A stretch of 13,436 nucleotides of DNA from Candidatus Woesearchaeota archaeon (GTDB lineage Archaea > Nanobdellota > Nanobdellia > Woesearchaeales > UBA12501), in NCBI GenBank assembly GCA_016177345.1, contig JACOVM010000091.1:1-13436 (forward strand), given 5' to 3'. The stretch's first letter is position 1; every line of letters begins with the position of its first letter. Below are positions 5,881 through 12,600 of the stretch, one piece after another. The position numbers and the translations under genes were made by a program. The notes under the pieces were generated by a model. It made no database searches. It worked only from the letters and a program-made list of their open reading frames with translations, and was not told the origin of the DNA.

Positions 5881-6442
5881 TCTTTTTTATCCAGGTATCT
5901 TTATCAGTGAGGTAAACGAGCATCGATGGACTCCCCTGAAGCGTGCCTTCATCAATACAAAACGCTATTTTCTTCTTCATTCCTGGCGGGATTGCATTGA
6001 CATTGGTGATGGGTTGGCTTCCAGAGCGGTTAACGCTCGTTGTGATACTACATAAACCAAGTTCTTGGATGACTTTCCTAATCCAGTGATTTGGAATCCT
6101 CACCCCAATTGTTTGCTGTGCTTCACATCGTGCTTGCCCTATTCTCTTTCGTGGAAGAATGAAGGTATACGGGCCAGGAAGCTTTGTTAGCCATTCTTTT
6201 GCCTTCTTAGAAAGTATACAGTTATTATGGATCCACTGTTTGGATGGAACGATAACTGAAAACTGGCTGGTTGCTGGCCGATGCTTGAGACGGCTGATGG
6301 TGGCTACTGCCTCCTCGTTTTGAGCATCGCAGCCGATGCCGTAGACCGTATCTGTTGGGTAAACAAAGATTGCCCCTTTTCTGATGAGCTGAAGATATTT
6401 TTGCTTATTGGCAAAAAATTGTTCTTTTGTGATGATCTCCAT
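5876..6442 (-). CDS. tsaC: Threonylcarbamoyl-AMP synthase, Sua5/YrdC/TsaC family
   Basis: The enzyme makes threonylcarbamoyl-AMP from threonine, bicarbonate and ATP, the first step of the universal tRNA modification t6A37; the KEOPS complex then transfers the group to tRNA. The 188-residue protein carries the YrdC-domain signatures: YPTDTVYGIGCDA (28-40), the K-x-R-P loop LKHRPATSQF (52-61), GPYTFIL (90-96), IGVRIPNH (112-119), and TSVNRSG (135-141). Length equals the single-domain TsaC type; there is no C-terminal Sua5 domain, though a short Lys/Arg tail is present. The ATG at 6442 follows a TATA box by 26 bp. The family call is strong; a YciO-like paralogue is the alternative. Its neighbours are unrelated, and a single-gene transcript is likely. 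Confidence 0.9.
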   Translation of the reverse strand: MEIITKEQFFANKQKYLQLIRKGAIFVYPTDTVYGIGCDAQNEEAVATISRLKHRPATSQFSVIVPSKQWIHNNCILSKKAKEWLTKLPGPYTFILPRKRIGQARCEAQQTIGVRIPNHWIRKVIQELGLCSITTSVNRSGSQPITNVNAIPPGMKKKIAFCIDEGTLQGSPSMLVYLTDKDTWIKKR

Positions 6443-6464
6443 GCAGAATTGGGTGGGGTAGTAG

Positions 6465-6471
6465 TATTTAA
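6465..6471 (-). promoter_or_regulatory. TATA box of the tsaC gene, leaderless type
   Basis: On the minus strand the sequence reads TTAAATA, within GGCTTAAATACTAC, and is centred 26 bp before ATG 6442. No Shine-Dalgarno is present in the C-rich stretch between. Confidence 0.6.
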
Positions 6472-6495
6472 GCCTTATTTTAACCTTGCTATTTT

Positions 6496-7101
6496 TTAAT
6501 GATCCTTACCCATCCTGTTCATGAAGGTTTCGCGGATACCCCCCATGCCGATCCCCTCTTTCTGTTCTTGTTCCTTATTCTGGTCTTGCCCATTATCTAT
6601 TCCCTTTCTTTTTCCTCGCTTTGGCTTGCTTCCAAGAAGGTCATTTTGGGGTAAAAAATGAGGGTTAGTAAGAAAGTCTTCTCGCTTCATGTCTTCAATA
6701 ATGTAGTAAACCTGCTTTTCACGGAGGATGAATCTGCTATCAAGATAATCCATAAAGGAATCCAGTTCTTTTAGGTGGCAGAAAATGCCTTCTAACAGAA
6801 AATCATAGCCATTGTTGATACGGTATAAGGAGTTGACGTTCTGGTGGTTAATGAGGTATTCTCGGAGTTTTGCGCGCTCTTCCTTATCCACACGAAGAAT
6901 GACATGGGCTCTCGTGTTAAATCCAAGCGTACTAAAGTCTACTAAGGTGGTAAACTTTTGGACAACCCCGCGATATCGGTAGTGAAGCTTATCGTACACC
7001 GTGGAAATTGGGGTGTTTGTTTTTTTGCTGATTAATGTCAGGCTTTGCCTGGCGTTTTTTCGAAGATGAGCCAGGATCATCAGTTCTGTTGTGCTTAACA
7101 T
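6496..7101 (-). CDS. Lrp/AsnC-family transcription regulator with a charged C-terminal tail
   Basis: ATG at 7101 is preferred to an in-frame GTG at 7107: GGAGGTG lies 5 nt before the ATG but directly abuts the GTG. The 201-residue protein starts with a winged helix-turn-helix: TTELMILAHLRKNARQS, then LISKKTNTPISTVYDKLHYRYRGVVQKF as recognition helix and wing. It continues with an AsnC/RAM-like alpha-beta domain (about 52-140: FNTRAHVILRVDKEER, NSLYRINNGYDFLLEGIF, EKQVYYIIEDM) that normally forms dimers or octamers and binds small effectors. Residues about 158-201 are an Arg/Lys/Gln/Glu/Gly-rich tail not seen in classic Lrp proteins, perhaps for extra DNA contacts. It diverges from the AbrB-PhoU gene, and the shared intergenic array suggests autoregulation. 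A TrmB-like regulator is less likely. Confidence 0.8.
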   Translation of the reverse strand: MLSTTELMILAHLRKNARQSLTLISKKTNTPISTVYDKLHYRYRGVVQKFTTLVDFSTLGFNTRAHVILRVDKEERAKLREYLINHQNVNSLYRINNGYDFLLEGIFCHLKELDSFMDYLDSRFILREKQVYYIIEDMKREDFLTNPHFLPQNDLLGSKPKRGKRKGIDNGQDQNKEQEQKEGIGMGGIRETFMNRMGKDH

Positions 7102-7253
7102 AGTCACACCTCCCTTTTTTTTGGTTTGTGTGCTGTTGAGATGTTGGTAAACATATAGAATTAACTTCTATTTTCTATAGAATACTCTATAAATATATAG
7201 AATTGTTGATTTCTATAGAAAAAATTAAATAGCGTGCTTCCTTTTTTGGGTGC
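7102..7253. promoter_or_regulatory. Divergent regulatory region with four phased TTCTATAGAA-like sites
   Basis: Two perfect palindromes TTCTATAGAA lie at 7173-7182 and 7211-7220, and two half-matching sites ATATAGAATT at 7153-7162 and 7195-7204. Aligning on TATAGAA gives centres 7155.5, 7177.5, 7197.5 and 7215.5, that is 22, 20 and 18 bp apart, about two helical turns each. The + gene has a TATA box TTAAATA (7225-7231), 26 bp before its ATG 7254 and beginning 5 bp past the fourth site. For the minus gene, TTCTATATG overlapping the first site can serve as TATA box, with GGAGGTG near 7105-7112 as Shine-Dalgarno. Lrp-type regulators commonly bind such phased arrays. Confidence 0.7.
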
Positions 7254-8186
7254 ATGAAGCGTAAGATCGTTCGGCAGGGCGGCTCTGCACTAACCATAAC
7301 CCTTCCGTCAAAATGGACGCAGCAATTTCGGCTTCAGCCGGGAGATGAGGTTCATATCCAACAACATGGCAAAGACCTTCTTCTTAGCACAACTCAGCTT
7401 GATGCCCAAAAGAGCGTCGAGCTCGATACCATAAAGCTTGGCTCGTTTCATCATTACTACCTTACGTATTATTACCATTTAGGATATGATGAAATTCGTG
7501 TGGTGTACAACAAACCTGAAGTGTTTCAACAAGCAAAAGAGCATATTCAACACCTGCTTGGCTATGAGATAACAGAAACTGGAAAAAACTCCTTTGTGAT
7601 CCGAAATGTTTCAACTGTTGTTGCCTCAGAATTCGACACGATGCTCCGGCGCGTTTTCCTCCTCACCTTATCAATTGCTGACGAGAGCCTTGACGCGTTT
7701 CACCACAACAATATGGCCCATCTTCATGACCTTCAAGAAATAGAGCTGACAAACAACAAATTTGTGTCCTTCTGCACACAAGTTCTTCACAAACATGGCC
7801 ATCCTATTCCCCACCACACTCTCTCTATGTATGCACTGGTGAGGGAACTAGAAAAACTGTGTGACGAATATAAGCACTTATGCGGTATTGGCATCTCCAG
7901 GTTATCGCGGTCATCCACAGAACAATTTCCCCCACAACTTCTTGAATATTACCAAGCGGTGAACTCTTATGTACGGCTCTTTTACGATCTTTTTTATGTA
8001 TACACGGAAGAAAAAGTCCAGCGCCTCTTTTCAGAGAAAAAGCGATTAGAGGAGCAAGGAAAGAGCTTCCTTGAAACACAGCAGCAAAGCCAGGATGCGC
8101 TTCTTGTTCACCATCTCCTCATTATTGTTTCACAGGTGTTTGACTTAAAAGGCCCCTATTTCCAGATGCTGCTGAGTAAGCCATAG
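7254..8186 (+). CDS. AbrB (SpoVT-type) domain plus PhoU domain regulator
   Basis: Such archaeal fusion proteins pair a swapped-hairpin AbrB DNA-binding domain with a PhoU-like helical bundle and are thought to regulate phosphate uptake or related processes. The 310-residue product begins MKRKIVRQGGSALTITLPSK, continuing WTQQFRLQPGDEVHI (together 1-35), the standard archaeal AbrB signature. From about residue 60 it is mostly helical, with PhoU-like helices EFDTMLRRVFLLTLSIADESL (126-146) and YALVRELEKLCDEYKHL (193-209), the latter resembling the E-x-E-x-x-x-D motif of PhoU repeats. The ATG follows a TATA box by 26 bp, so the mRNA is probably leaderless. It diverges from the Lrp-like gene and overlaps the convergent kinase-like gene by 65 bp. 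No Pst transport genes are near, so the phosphate role is only a family inference. Confidence 0.85.
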   Translation: MKRKIVRQGGSALTITLPSKWTQQFRLQPGDEVHIQQHGKDLLLSTTQLDAQKSVELDTIKLGSFHHYYLTYYYHLGYDEIRVVYNKPEVFQQAKEHIQHLLGYEITETGKNSFVIRNVSTVVASEFDTMLRRVFLLTLSIADESLDAFHHNNMAHLHDLQEIELTNNKFVSFCTQVLHKHGHPIPHHTLSMYALVRELEKLCDEYKHLCGIGISRLSRSSTEQFPPQLLEYYQAVNSYVRLFYDLFYVYTEEKVQRLFSEKKRLEEQGKSFLETQQQSQDALLVHHLLIIVSQVFDLKGPYFQMLLSKP

Positions 8187-10524
8187 CGATACTCTGTATT
8201 GCTTTCCCTAAAAGTAAGTATTGTTTTTCATGGCGCCTGCACTCTTCTGGAAATCTTTCTCTCAGCTCAGCGAGACACTGCACGGTATTGCCCATAAATC
8301 CAGCTTGAATTGGCCATTTTCCTACTCGCTGTTCGCTCCAGCACAGATATGAGAACAGGACGGCAGGAGATTTTGCCAGAACGTGAAGCAACAGTTGATC
8401 ATCAGGGATAGCAAGACTGCCTTGGATGTCTCCCCCCAATACCCTTCCTTCTTTGTACGCTTCAATAACCTTCATTCGATCAATTCGAGCCCCCATGCTT
8501 CCTTGTCCTGTACTTCCTTGTTCATCTGTTCCGCTTTCTGGAAGCCCATGGTTCATGAGCTTGGTAAGATCAATAGCAGGATCACCAAGTCCTTGAAGCT
8601 CAAAGTCAATCGCAGTCATTTCAGCCAAGCTTCCAGGTGTATTATTACTCCGTGCATTGACAAGGTAATTTTCCTGATGGCCATCTCTCAAGAGAACCAT
8701 GCCATGAGCAGGATACGCATCTAAAATCTTGCCAAGCGCAGCAGCTACTTTCTCTTTGTCTATTGGCAGATTACTTTCTCTAACGCGTTGGAGAACTCTT
8801 CTTCGGTAATCTATAACCTCTCGCGGGCCATCTCTGGTAACAGAAGATCCTGTCATGGTATGCACCCATCCGTTAAAGCGTGCTGCTTCTTCGAGATATC
8901 TTTGTTTTGGGGCGTCAAGAAGAGCAAGAGAGGTTCCCTGCGCAAGTTCCATAACATATACTCCAAGGCCATTCCAGACAAGCACGTCGAGTGGGTCAGC
9001 CAGCTCAAAATAGATGCCTGGCGGTTCGGTAAGAAAAGAGATTCCTTCACCCCTTAATGCAGGGGTAAGCTTTCTTCCAATACCAATAACCTCAGCATAT
9101 CTATCGCGAAGTGTACCCGTTACCCGCATTTCTCGCTCCAGGCTTGAGGTATTCCCGTATCGAATAGCAAGTTGTCTGCTAAGATAATCTGTTTTGTACA
9201 CCCCAATCCTACCAGAAAGATCAAGCCCATGAGTATGCTGAAGGTGGGCAATGATTCTTTCCAGAGTGTGCCTTGCACTTTTTTTTCTCCCTTCACCTCG
9301 TGAAAAATAGTATTGAAGAAATAAAGGAAGAGGATCATTTGGCCTTGTACGAATTCTTCTCTCAAATTCATCCTCGATCACTGTGGCATATTCTGGGCGT
9401 TCAGCTATTGCGATAATCCTTTCGAACCATTGCTGCGGATTTTCTCGTCTTGTTTTTCTGTTTTCTCCAACTAGATGGTAATCAAAATATAGTGGATTTG
9501 CCTCATTCAATTTTTTTCCTTTCCTTCTTGCCATCTCAACCCTGATGATACGAAGCGCATCATCAAATCTTCCCATAGTAACGTATAATTTTGCCATTGT
9601 TAAGCTTGTTTGATCTGGTTCATAGGGGTGCTCTGCTTCTTGCGGCTGTTCGGTATAGGTATGTTCAGTGTGGGTAAGAGCTTCCTCTTTCCTTACCGCG
9701 CGCCTGATTTGGCGAAGTGTTCTTGGAAAGTCTGGAACGTTAAGCCGGTATCTTCGCGTCTTTTGCAGCTCTGTTCTTACTGCTGAAAAGACCATACTAT
9801 AGAATGTTTTTAGGATGGCATACCCCATGACAGATGCTCCAACAGCAGTAGCTGCAAATACCCCTCCAAGATATTGTTCGTTCATTTCTTGATGAATAGC
9901 GGGAGCTTGTTCGCTAGCTATGGACAATGCTAGCTGGCTTTGTTGGAAGTATTCAAGAAGGAGATAGTCTAGTGTTGCTCGTATCGAATCTGATCTTATC
10001 CCCCATAGTCCAGCTACCATCATCGTTCCTGCTGCAGCAACAGCCGGCCAATTCCATACCATATCTCCTAGTGTTTTCTGTCCAGCGCTTACAACCGACG
10101 CTAGTGTTGTTCGCCATGGCATTCTTTTAATTTCTTCATTTCCTTCCACTGTTTCTCTTTCTTCAGCTTCGATGCGCCTTCTTCGCTTTCTTTCTCTCGA
10201 AGAAATACTGCCTTGAATAACTGCGGCTCGAGAAAGGACAGCCATTCCCGCAGCATAGCTCAAATTTACTAATAAAGGAAGGTCTAATCCCTCTCTCGCT
10301 TGACTGGGGTCTATTGTTTGAAGAAGGCTGGCTACTTGATCGCTAAGATCATGGTAAAGATCAAGCCATGCATAGGTTCCAATTCCTGCACTGAGTCCAG
10401 CAATCGTTGGCACATTTAAGGGAGTGTTGTTTTTGATAGACCTGGCGGTATTTCTTAATCCACGAACGATGACGGTGCCAGTAGCCATCGTTGTTTCAAC
10501 AATAGAATCTAATGTCTTTTTCAT
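8122..10524 (-). CDS. Four-helix membrane protein with TPR-like region and aminoglycoside-phosphotransferase/choline-kinase-like domain
   Basis: The 800-residue protein has N-terminal hydrophobic segments at about 38-56, 82-104, 157-176 and 217-248, separated by a basic Arg/Lys/Glu loop (107-125). A TPR-like helix pair follows (SLTMAKLYVTMGRFDDALRI, 307-326), then a helical linker. From about 440 the fold matches APH/choline-kinase-like kinases: beta-3 LAIRYG (452-457) and helix C SLEREM, hinge VYVMELAQGTSL (522-533), catalytic loop LLRDGHQEN (D614, N619), metal-binding DFE (D640), and GDPAIDLTKL (647-656). The usual beta-3 lysine appears to be Arg455 and the HxD histidine position is Leu/Arg, so activity is uncertain. 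ATG 10524 is the start. Its 3' end overlaps the PhoU gene. Substrate unknown; it could phosphorylate a small molecule or a glycan, or act as a pseudokinase. Confidence 0.75.
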   Translation of the reverse strand: MKKTLDSIVETTMATGTVIVRGLRNTARSIKNNTPLNVPTIAGLSAGIGTYAWLDLYHDLSDQVASLLQTIDPSQAREGLDLPLLVNLSYAAGMAVLSRAAVIQGSISSRERKRRRRIEAEERETVEGNEEIKRMPWRTTLASVVSAGQKTLGDMVWNWPAVAAAGTMMVAGLWGIRSDSIRATLDYLLLEYFQQSQLALSIASEQAPAIHQEMNEQYLGGVFAATAVGASVMGYAILKTFYSMVFSAVRTELQKTRRYRLNVPDFPRTLRQIRRAVRKEEALTHTEHTYTEQPQEAEHPYEPDQTSLTMAKLYVTMGRFDDALRIIRVEMARRKGKKLNEANPLYFDYHLVGENRKTRRENPQQWFERIIAIAERPEYATVIEDEFERRIRTRPNDPLPLFLQYYFSRGEGRKKSARHTLERIIAHLQHTHGLDLSGRIGVYKTDYLSRQLAIRYGNTSSLEREMRVTGTLRDRYAEVIGIGRKLTPALRGEGISFLTEPPGIYFELADPLDVLVWNGLGVYVMELAQGTSLALLDAPKQRYLEEAARFNGWVHTMTGSSVTRDGPREVIDYRRRVLQRVRESNLPIDKEKVAAALGKILDAYPAHGMVLLRDGHQENYLVNARSNNTPGSLAEMTAIDFELQGLGDPAIDLTKLMNHGLPESGTDEQGSTGQGSMGARIDRMKVIEAYKEGRVLGGDIQGSLAIPDDQLLLHVLAKSPAVLFSYLCWSEQRVGKWPIQAGFMGNTVQCLAELRERFPEECRRHEKQYLLLGKAIQSIAMAYSAASGNRGLLSQTPVKQ

Positions 10525-10641
10525 GCCCTTTATGCTTGGAAATATGTTTTGGTATAAGAGTTTTACCCCTTATTTGATTAGGGAGGTCATCTCACAAACT
10601 TTAAATACAACGTTCTATTCCTCGGCCGGTGAGGTGACCTG
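10525..10641. promoter_or_regulatory. Divergent promoter region with a 12-bp inverted repeat around the TATA box
   Basis: On the + strand TTTAAATA is at about 10600-10607, and GGTGAGGTGACC sits just before the TTG start at 10642. AGGTCATCTCAC (10584-10595) and GTGAGGTGACCT (10629-10640) pair with one wobble position out of 12. The two arms flank the TATA box, and the right arm is the Shine-Dalgarno region. For the minus gene TTATACC (about 10552-10558) is a weaker TATA candidate about 30 bp before ATG 10524. Confidence 0.5.
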
Positions 10642-11796
10642 TTGAAACCAATTCGCTTTATCATTTTGTCCATTGTTCTCTTTTCTGTTCTCTTCCCAAG
10701 TACCTCTGCTTATACACTATTAAATTTTGTAAAGAGCTCTTGCTATGCTGATGGCTCATTTACGTTTACGATTGAAAACGACAAACCTGACCCAATCACC
10801 ATTGATGATATTCAAATCTCCCTTCGCCATGCTTATCTTAGTCTAGCCCCAGCAGTAACTGGCGGTTGGACAAAGTCTGTTATTTACGAAAACAGTACTG
10901 ATCCTGATGGGACAAAAAAACAGGCGAGCTTTTACTCGTCAGCAGGCCTTCTCGGTGATGGCGGAGATTATATCGTTGGCCTGTCATACTATGATTGTCG
11001 AGACGCCCCCCACTGTACATTATCTTTTCGATTAGATAACTGCCCTCAGTATAACGAGCGGTGTGAACTGGAAAAAGTAACCCTTACAAAATGCGAACAA
11101 TCAGATGGAGCAGTGAACCTATGGATTACTGGTCCTAAAGATGTTTATGAGGCGGTTCGTCCTGAGTTTGATGTATTCTACTATCTAGACATGGGGGACG
11201 GAAATATTCAAAAGCTTCCACGCCTTACAACCACGATTGATTATGAAGAGCTTGAATTAAACAAATTTAAGGTAACTATCCCCCTTTCCATTAACGCGGA
11301 AGTACGTCGCGCATCTGTTGTAAAGAAAGTATGTGACTCCCCAAGACACCAGCTTCCAGAATTGGAATGCACGGTACAAGAAGAACTCATCCTTCCACAA
11401 AAAATAAGCCAGCCAAGTTCACCTCCGGGTACAGTTGTTGAACCAGTTCCTATCAAACAAGAAAATATGGCACCTGTAACGGCACTAATAGAACCTGTAT
11501 CGCTTCCTCCTCAAGAGCCTTCTCTATCCTCTCTACCCGTACAGCAAGTAGAGCAGGTTCAGCAGCCGGTTCAGCAAGTGCCTGTACCCCCACAGCCACA
11601 ACAAGAATCCCCGGCTGTTGTTCAGCCAGTCCCAACGCCAATTGTGGTTCTTGATCGGCCTGATCTTGAAAAGCCCACTAGTATTCCATCTCATTTCTAT
11701 TTTTTAGTTGGGATCGTCGTCCTTGGAATTGTCATGCTTATCCTTAGTAATCGGCGTTCACGACAACAAAGAAATACATTCCAACGAAGGATATGA
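10642..11796 (+). CDS. Secreted, membrane-anchored eight-cysteine surface protein with Pro/Gln-rich stalk
   Basis: The start is TTG at 10642, justified by GAGGTGACC just upstream and by the signal peptide that follows. The 384-residue protein has a signal peptide (1-23), an ectodomain (about 24-250), a Pro/Gln/Val stalk (about 253-340, with repeated VQQV, PVQQV and PVP), one membrane helix (352-368) and a stop-transfer tail NRRSRQQR. The ectodomain carries eight cysteines (34, 119, 125, 134, 141, 151, 231, 243), beta-strand alternation, and a sequon NST at 84. This is the outline of a surface receptor-like or adhesin-like protein held by its C-terminus. No family is recognised. The short zinc-ribbon-like gene follows 13 bases later and is probably co-transcribed. 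It diverges from the kinase-like membrane gene, and the two share a promoter region. Confidence 0.7.
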   Translation: MKPIRFIILSIVLFSVLFPSTSAYTLLNFVKSSCYADGSFTFTIENDKPDPITIDDIQISLRHAYLSLAPAVTGGWTKSVIYENSTDPDGTKKQASFYSSAGLLGDGGDYIVGLSYYDCRDAPHCTLSFRLDNCPQYNERCELEKVTLTKCEQSDGAVNLWITGPKDVYEAVRPEFDVFYYLDMGDGNIQKLPRLTTTIDYEELELNKFKVTIPLSINAEVRRASVVKKVCDSPRHQLPELECTVQEELILPQKISQPSSPPGTVVEPVPIKQENMAPVTALIEPVSLPPQEPSLSSLPVQQVEQVQQPVQQVPVPPQPQQESPAVVQPVPTPIVVLDRPDLEKPTSIPSHFYFLVGIVVLGIVMLILSNRRSRQQRNTFQRRI

Positions 11797-11809
11797 TGGA
11801 GGGATACTA

Positions 11810-11950
11810 ATGACAACGACATCAATTACTCTTCGCTGCGGTTGTTCTGTTACTCAAGAGGGTGCATTTCAAGTAGGAGAACGATGCAAGCATTGTCACG
11901 AATGCAATACCATCTCCAAAACACACCCTTTTGGAGAAGAACGATTATAG
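11810..11950 (+). CDS. 46-residue zinc-ribbon-like small protein
   Basis: ATG at 11810 has a strong Shine-Dalgarno, GGAGGG, 7 nt before it, and the upstream gene's stop is 13 nt away, so it is the second gene of an operon. The 46 residues hold five cysteines: C10 and C12 in LRCGCSVTQ, then C26, C29 and C32 in RCKHCHECN, plus H28, H30 and H39. A CxC pair followed by CxxC/HxC suggests one structural zinc. It has no membrane segment and ends FGEERL. Short zinc-ribbon proteins of this kind are often regulators or adaptors, but nothing here says what it binds. A coding role is supported by the binding site, the cysteine spacing and the tight packing, not by known homology. Confidence 0.6.
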   Translation: MTTTSITLRCGCSVTQEGAFQVGERCKHCHECNTISKTHPFGEERL

Positions 11951-11985
11951 AATACGATTCTAGAATGATTCTAAACTCTTTTTAC
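11948..11985. terminator. Overlapping TAGAAT/ATTCTA palindromes containing both convergent stop codons, followed by T5
   Basis: Bases 11948-11973 form two chained palindromes, TAGAAT-ACG-ATTCTA and TAGAAT-G-ATTCTA, sharing TAGAAT/ATTCTA elements. The TAG at 11948-11950 ends the small zinc-ribbon gene and the CTA at 11971-11973 ends the minus-strand membrane gene, so the hairpins sit exactly on the convergent stops. CTCTTTTTAC follows on the + strand, a T-run compatible with archaeal termination. Confidence 0.55.
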
Positions 11986-12564
11986 TTGGCATGTTCTTCC
12001 GTTAATCTTATTACTTATTGAAACTATGCTGAAGAGGAGGAGAATGATTCCAATAACCCCTAACTCTTTTCCTCTGAATGGAAGTACGGCAAGAAGCCCT
12101 GAGTAGCCGAGCAGGGAAAATAGCCCGATTCCACAAGCGGGGCATGCTGGAGCTGCGATGCCAAGGAGAGCACCAAGAGAACCAGCACTTATTGATCCCC
12201 CCTGTATCGAGCTTCCCCCTGATGTTGTAGCCGCTGTTTCAACTCTACTATTCCTTTGTATTCTTCTAAAATAATAGGTAAGAAATGCGGCAACCATACC
12301 AGTAAGAATAGCGATAACAACCAAGACAAGAACCTCTTGTGGAAGAATTGCAGAGAAGGTTCCAATGAAGACGGCAATTGCTTCATTCCAGCCTGGCTTT
12401 GAAAAATAGAATCGGTAATTGATGATTCCAATATTAAACACGATCACAAAGAAGAATGAAAAAATAAAAATCCCCAAGGATAAAGGAGAATGGAATACTT
12501 CCAAGATAGTTGCTTGAAGAGTATTCAACTGTTTTCCAAATATCCTGAGGTTCATTGTTTCCAT
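11971..12564 (-). CDS. Multi-pass membrane protein with an intramembrane CPAC motif
   Basis: The 197-residue protein has hydrophobic segments at about 29-48, 75-97, 128-160 and 166-185. Just before the third, a Ser/Gly-rich loop (115-130) is followed by GIAAPACPACGIGLFSLLGY: CPAC at 141-144 lies at or in the membrane, then GLLAVLPFRGKELG and a final helix. A CPxC pair in a membrane segment is typical of thiol-disulfide, metal-transfer or quinone-linked redox proteins. The gene lies directly downstream of the DsbA-like gene, 36 bases apart and on the same strand, which fits a redox partner. It is not DsbB or VKOR by pattern. Only one other cysteine exists (C192, at the tail). Ser-Gly-rich loops suggest flexibility. 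The ATG at 12564 has no strong ribosome binding site; ATG at 12555 is an alternative. Confidence 0.65.
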   Translation of the reverse strand: METMNLRIFGKQLNTLQATILEVFHSPLSLGIFIFSFFFVIVFNIGIINYRFYFSKPGWNEAIAVFIGTFSAILPQEVLVLVVIAILTGMVAAFLTYYFRRIQRNSRVETAATTSGGSSIQGGSISAGSLGALLGIAAPACPACGIGLFSLLGYSGLLAVLPFRGKELGVIGIILLLFSIVSISNKINGRTCQVKRV

Positions 12565-12580
12565 CGTCGGCCCGTCGGCC
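12565..12580. repeat. Two tandem copies of CGTCGGCC just before the start codon of the CPAC gene
   Basis: CGTCGGCC occurs twice head-to-tail in the 36-bp gap between the DsbA-like and the CPAC genes. On the mRNA strand GGCC-GACG-GGCC can form a 4-bp hairpin directly upstream of the ATG, which may slow initiation. It is short and could be chance. Confidence 0.4.
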
Positions 12581-12600
12581 TTGTTACGGGCTCTTCCAAG

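Noticed and set aside
9120..9371. Minus-strand 83-residue frame inside the kinase-like gene
   Set aside because: It is out of frame with the kinase gene, whose motifs are continuous across this stretch, and no start signals precede it.
12189..12431. Second minus-strand frame of 80 residues inside the CPAC membrane gene
   Set aside because: It is a shifted frame of a better-supported membrane protein with a CPAC motif and regular helices.
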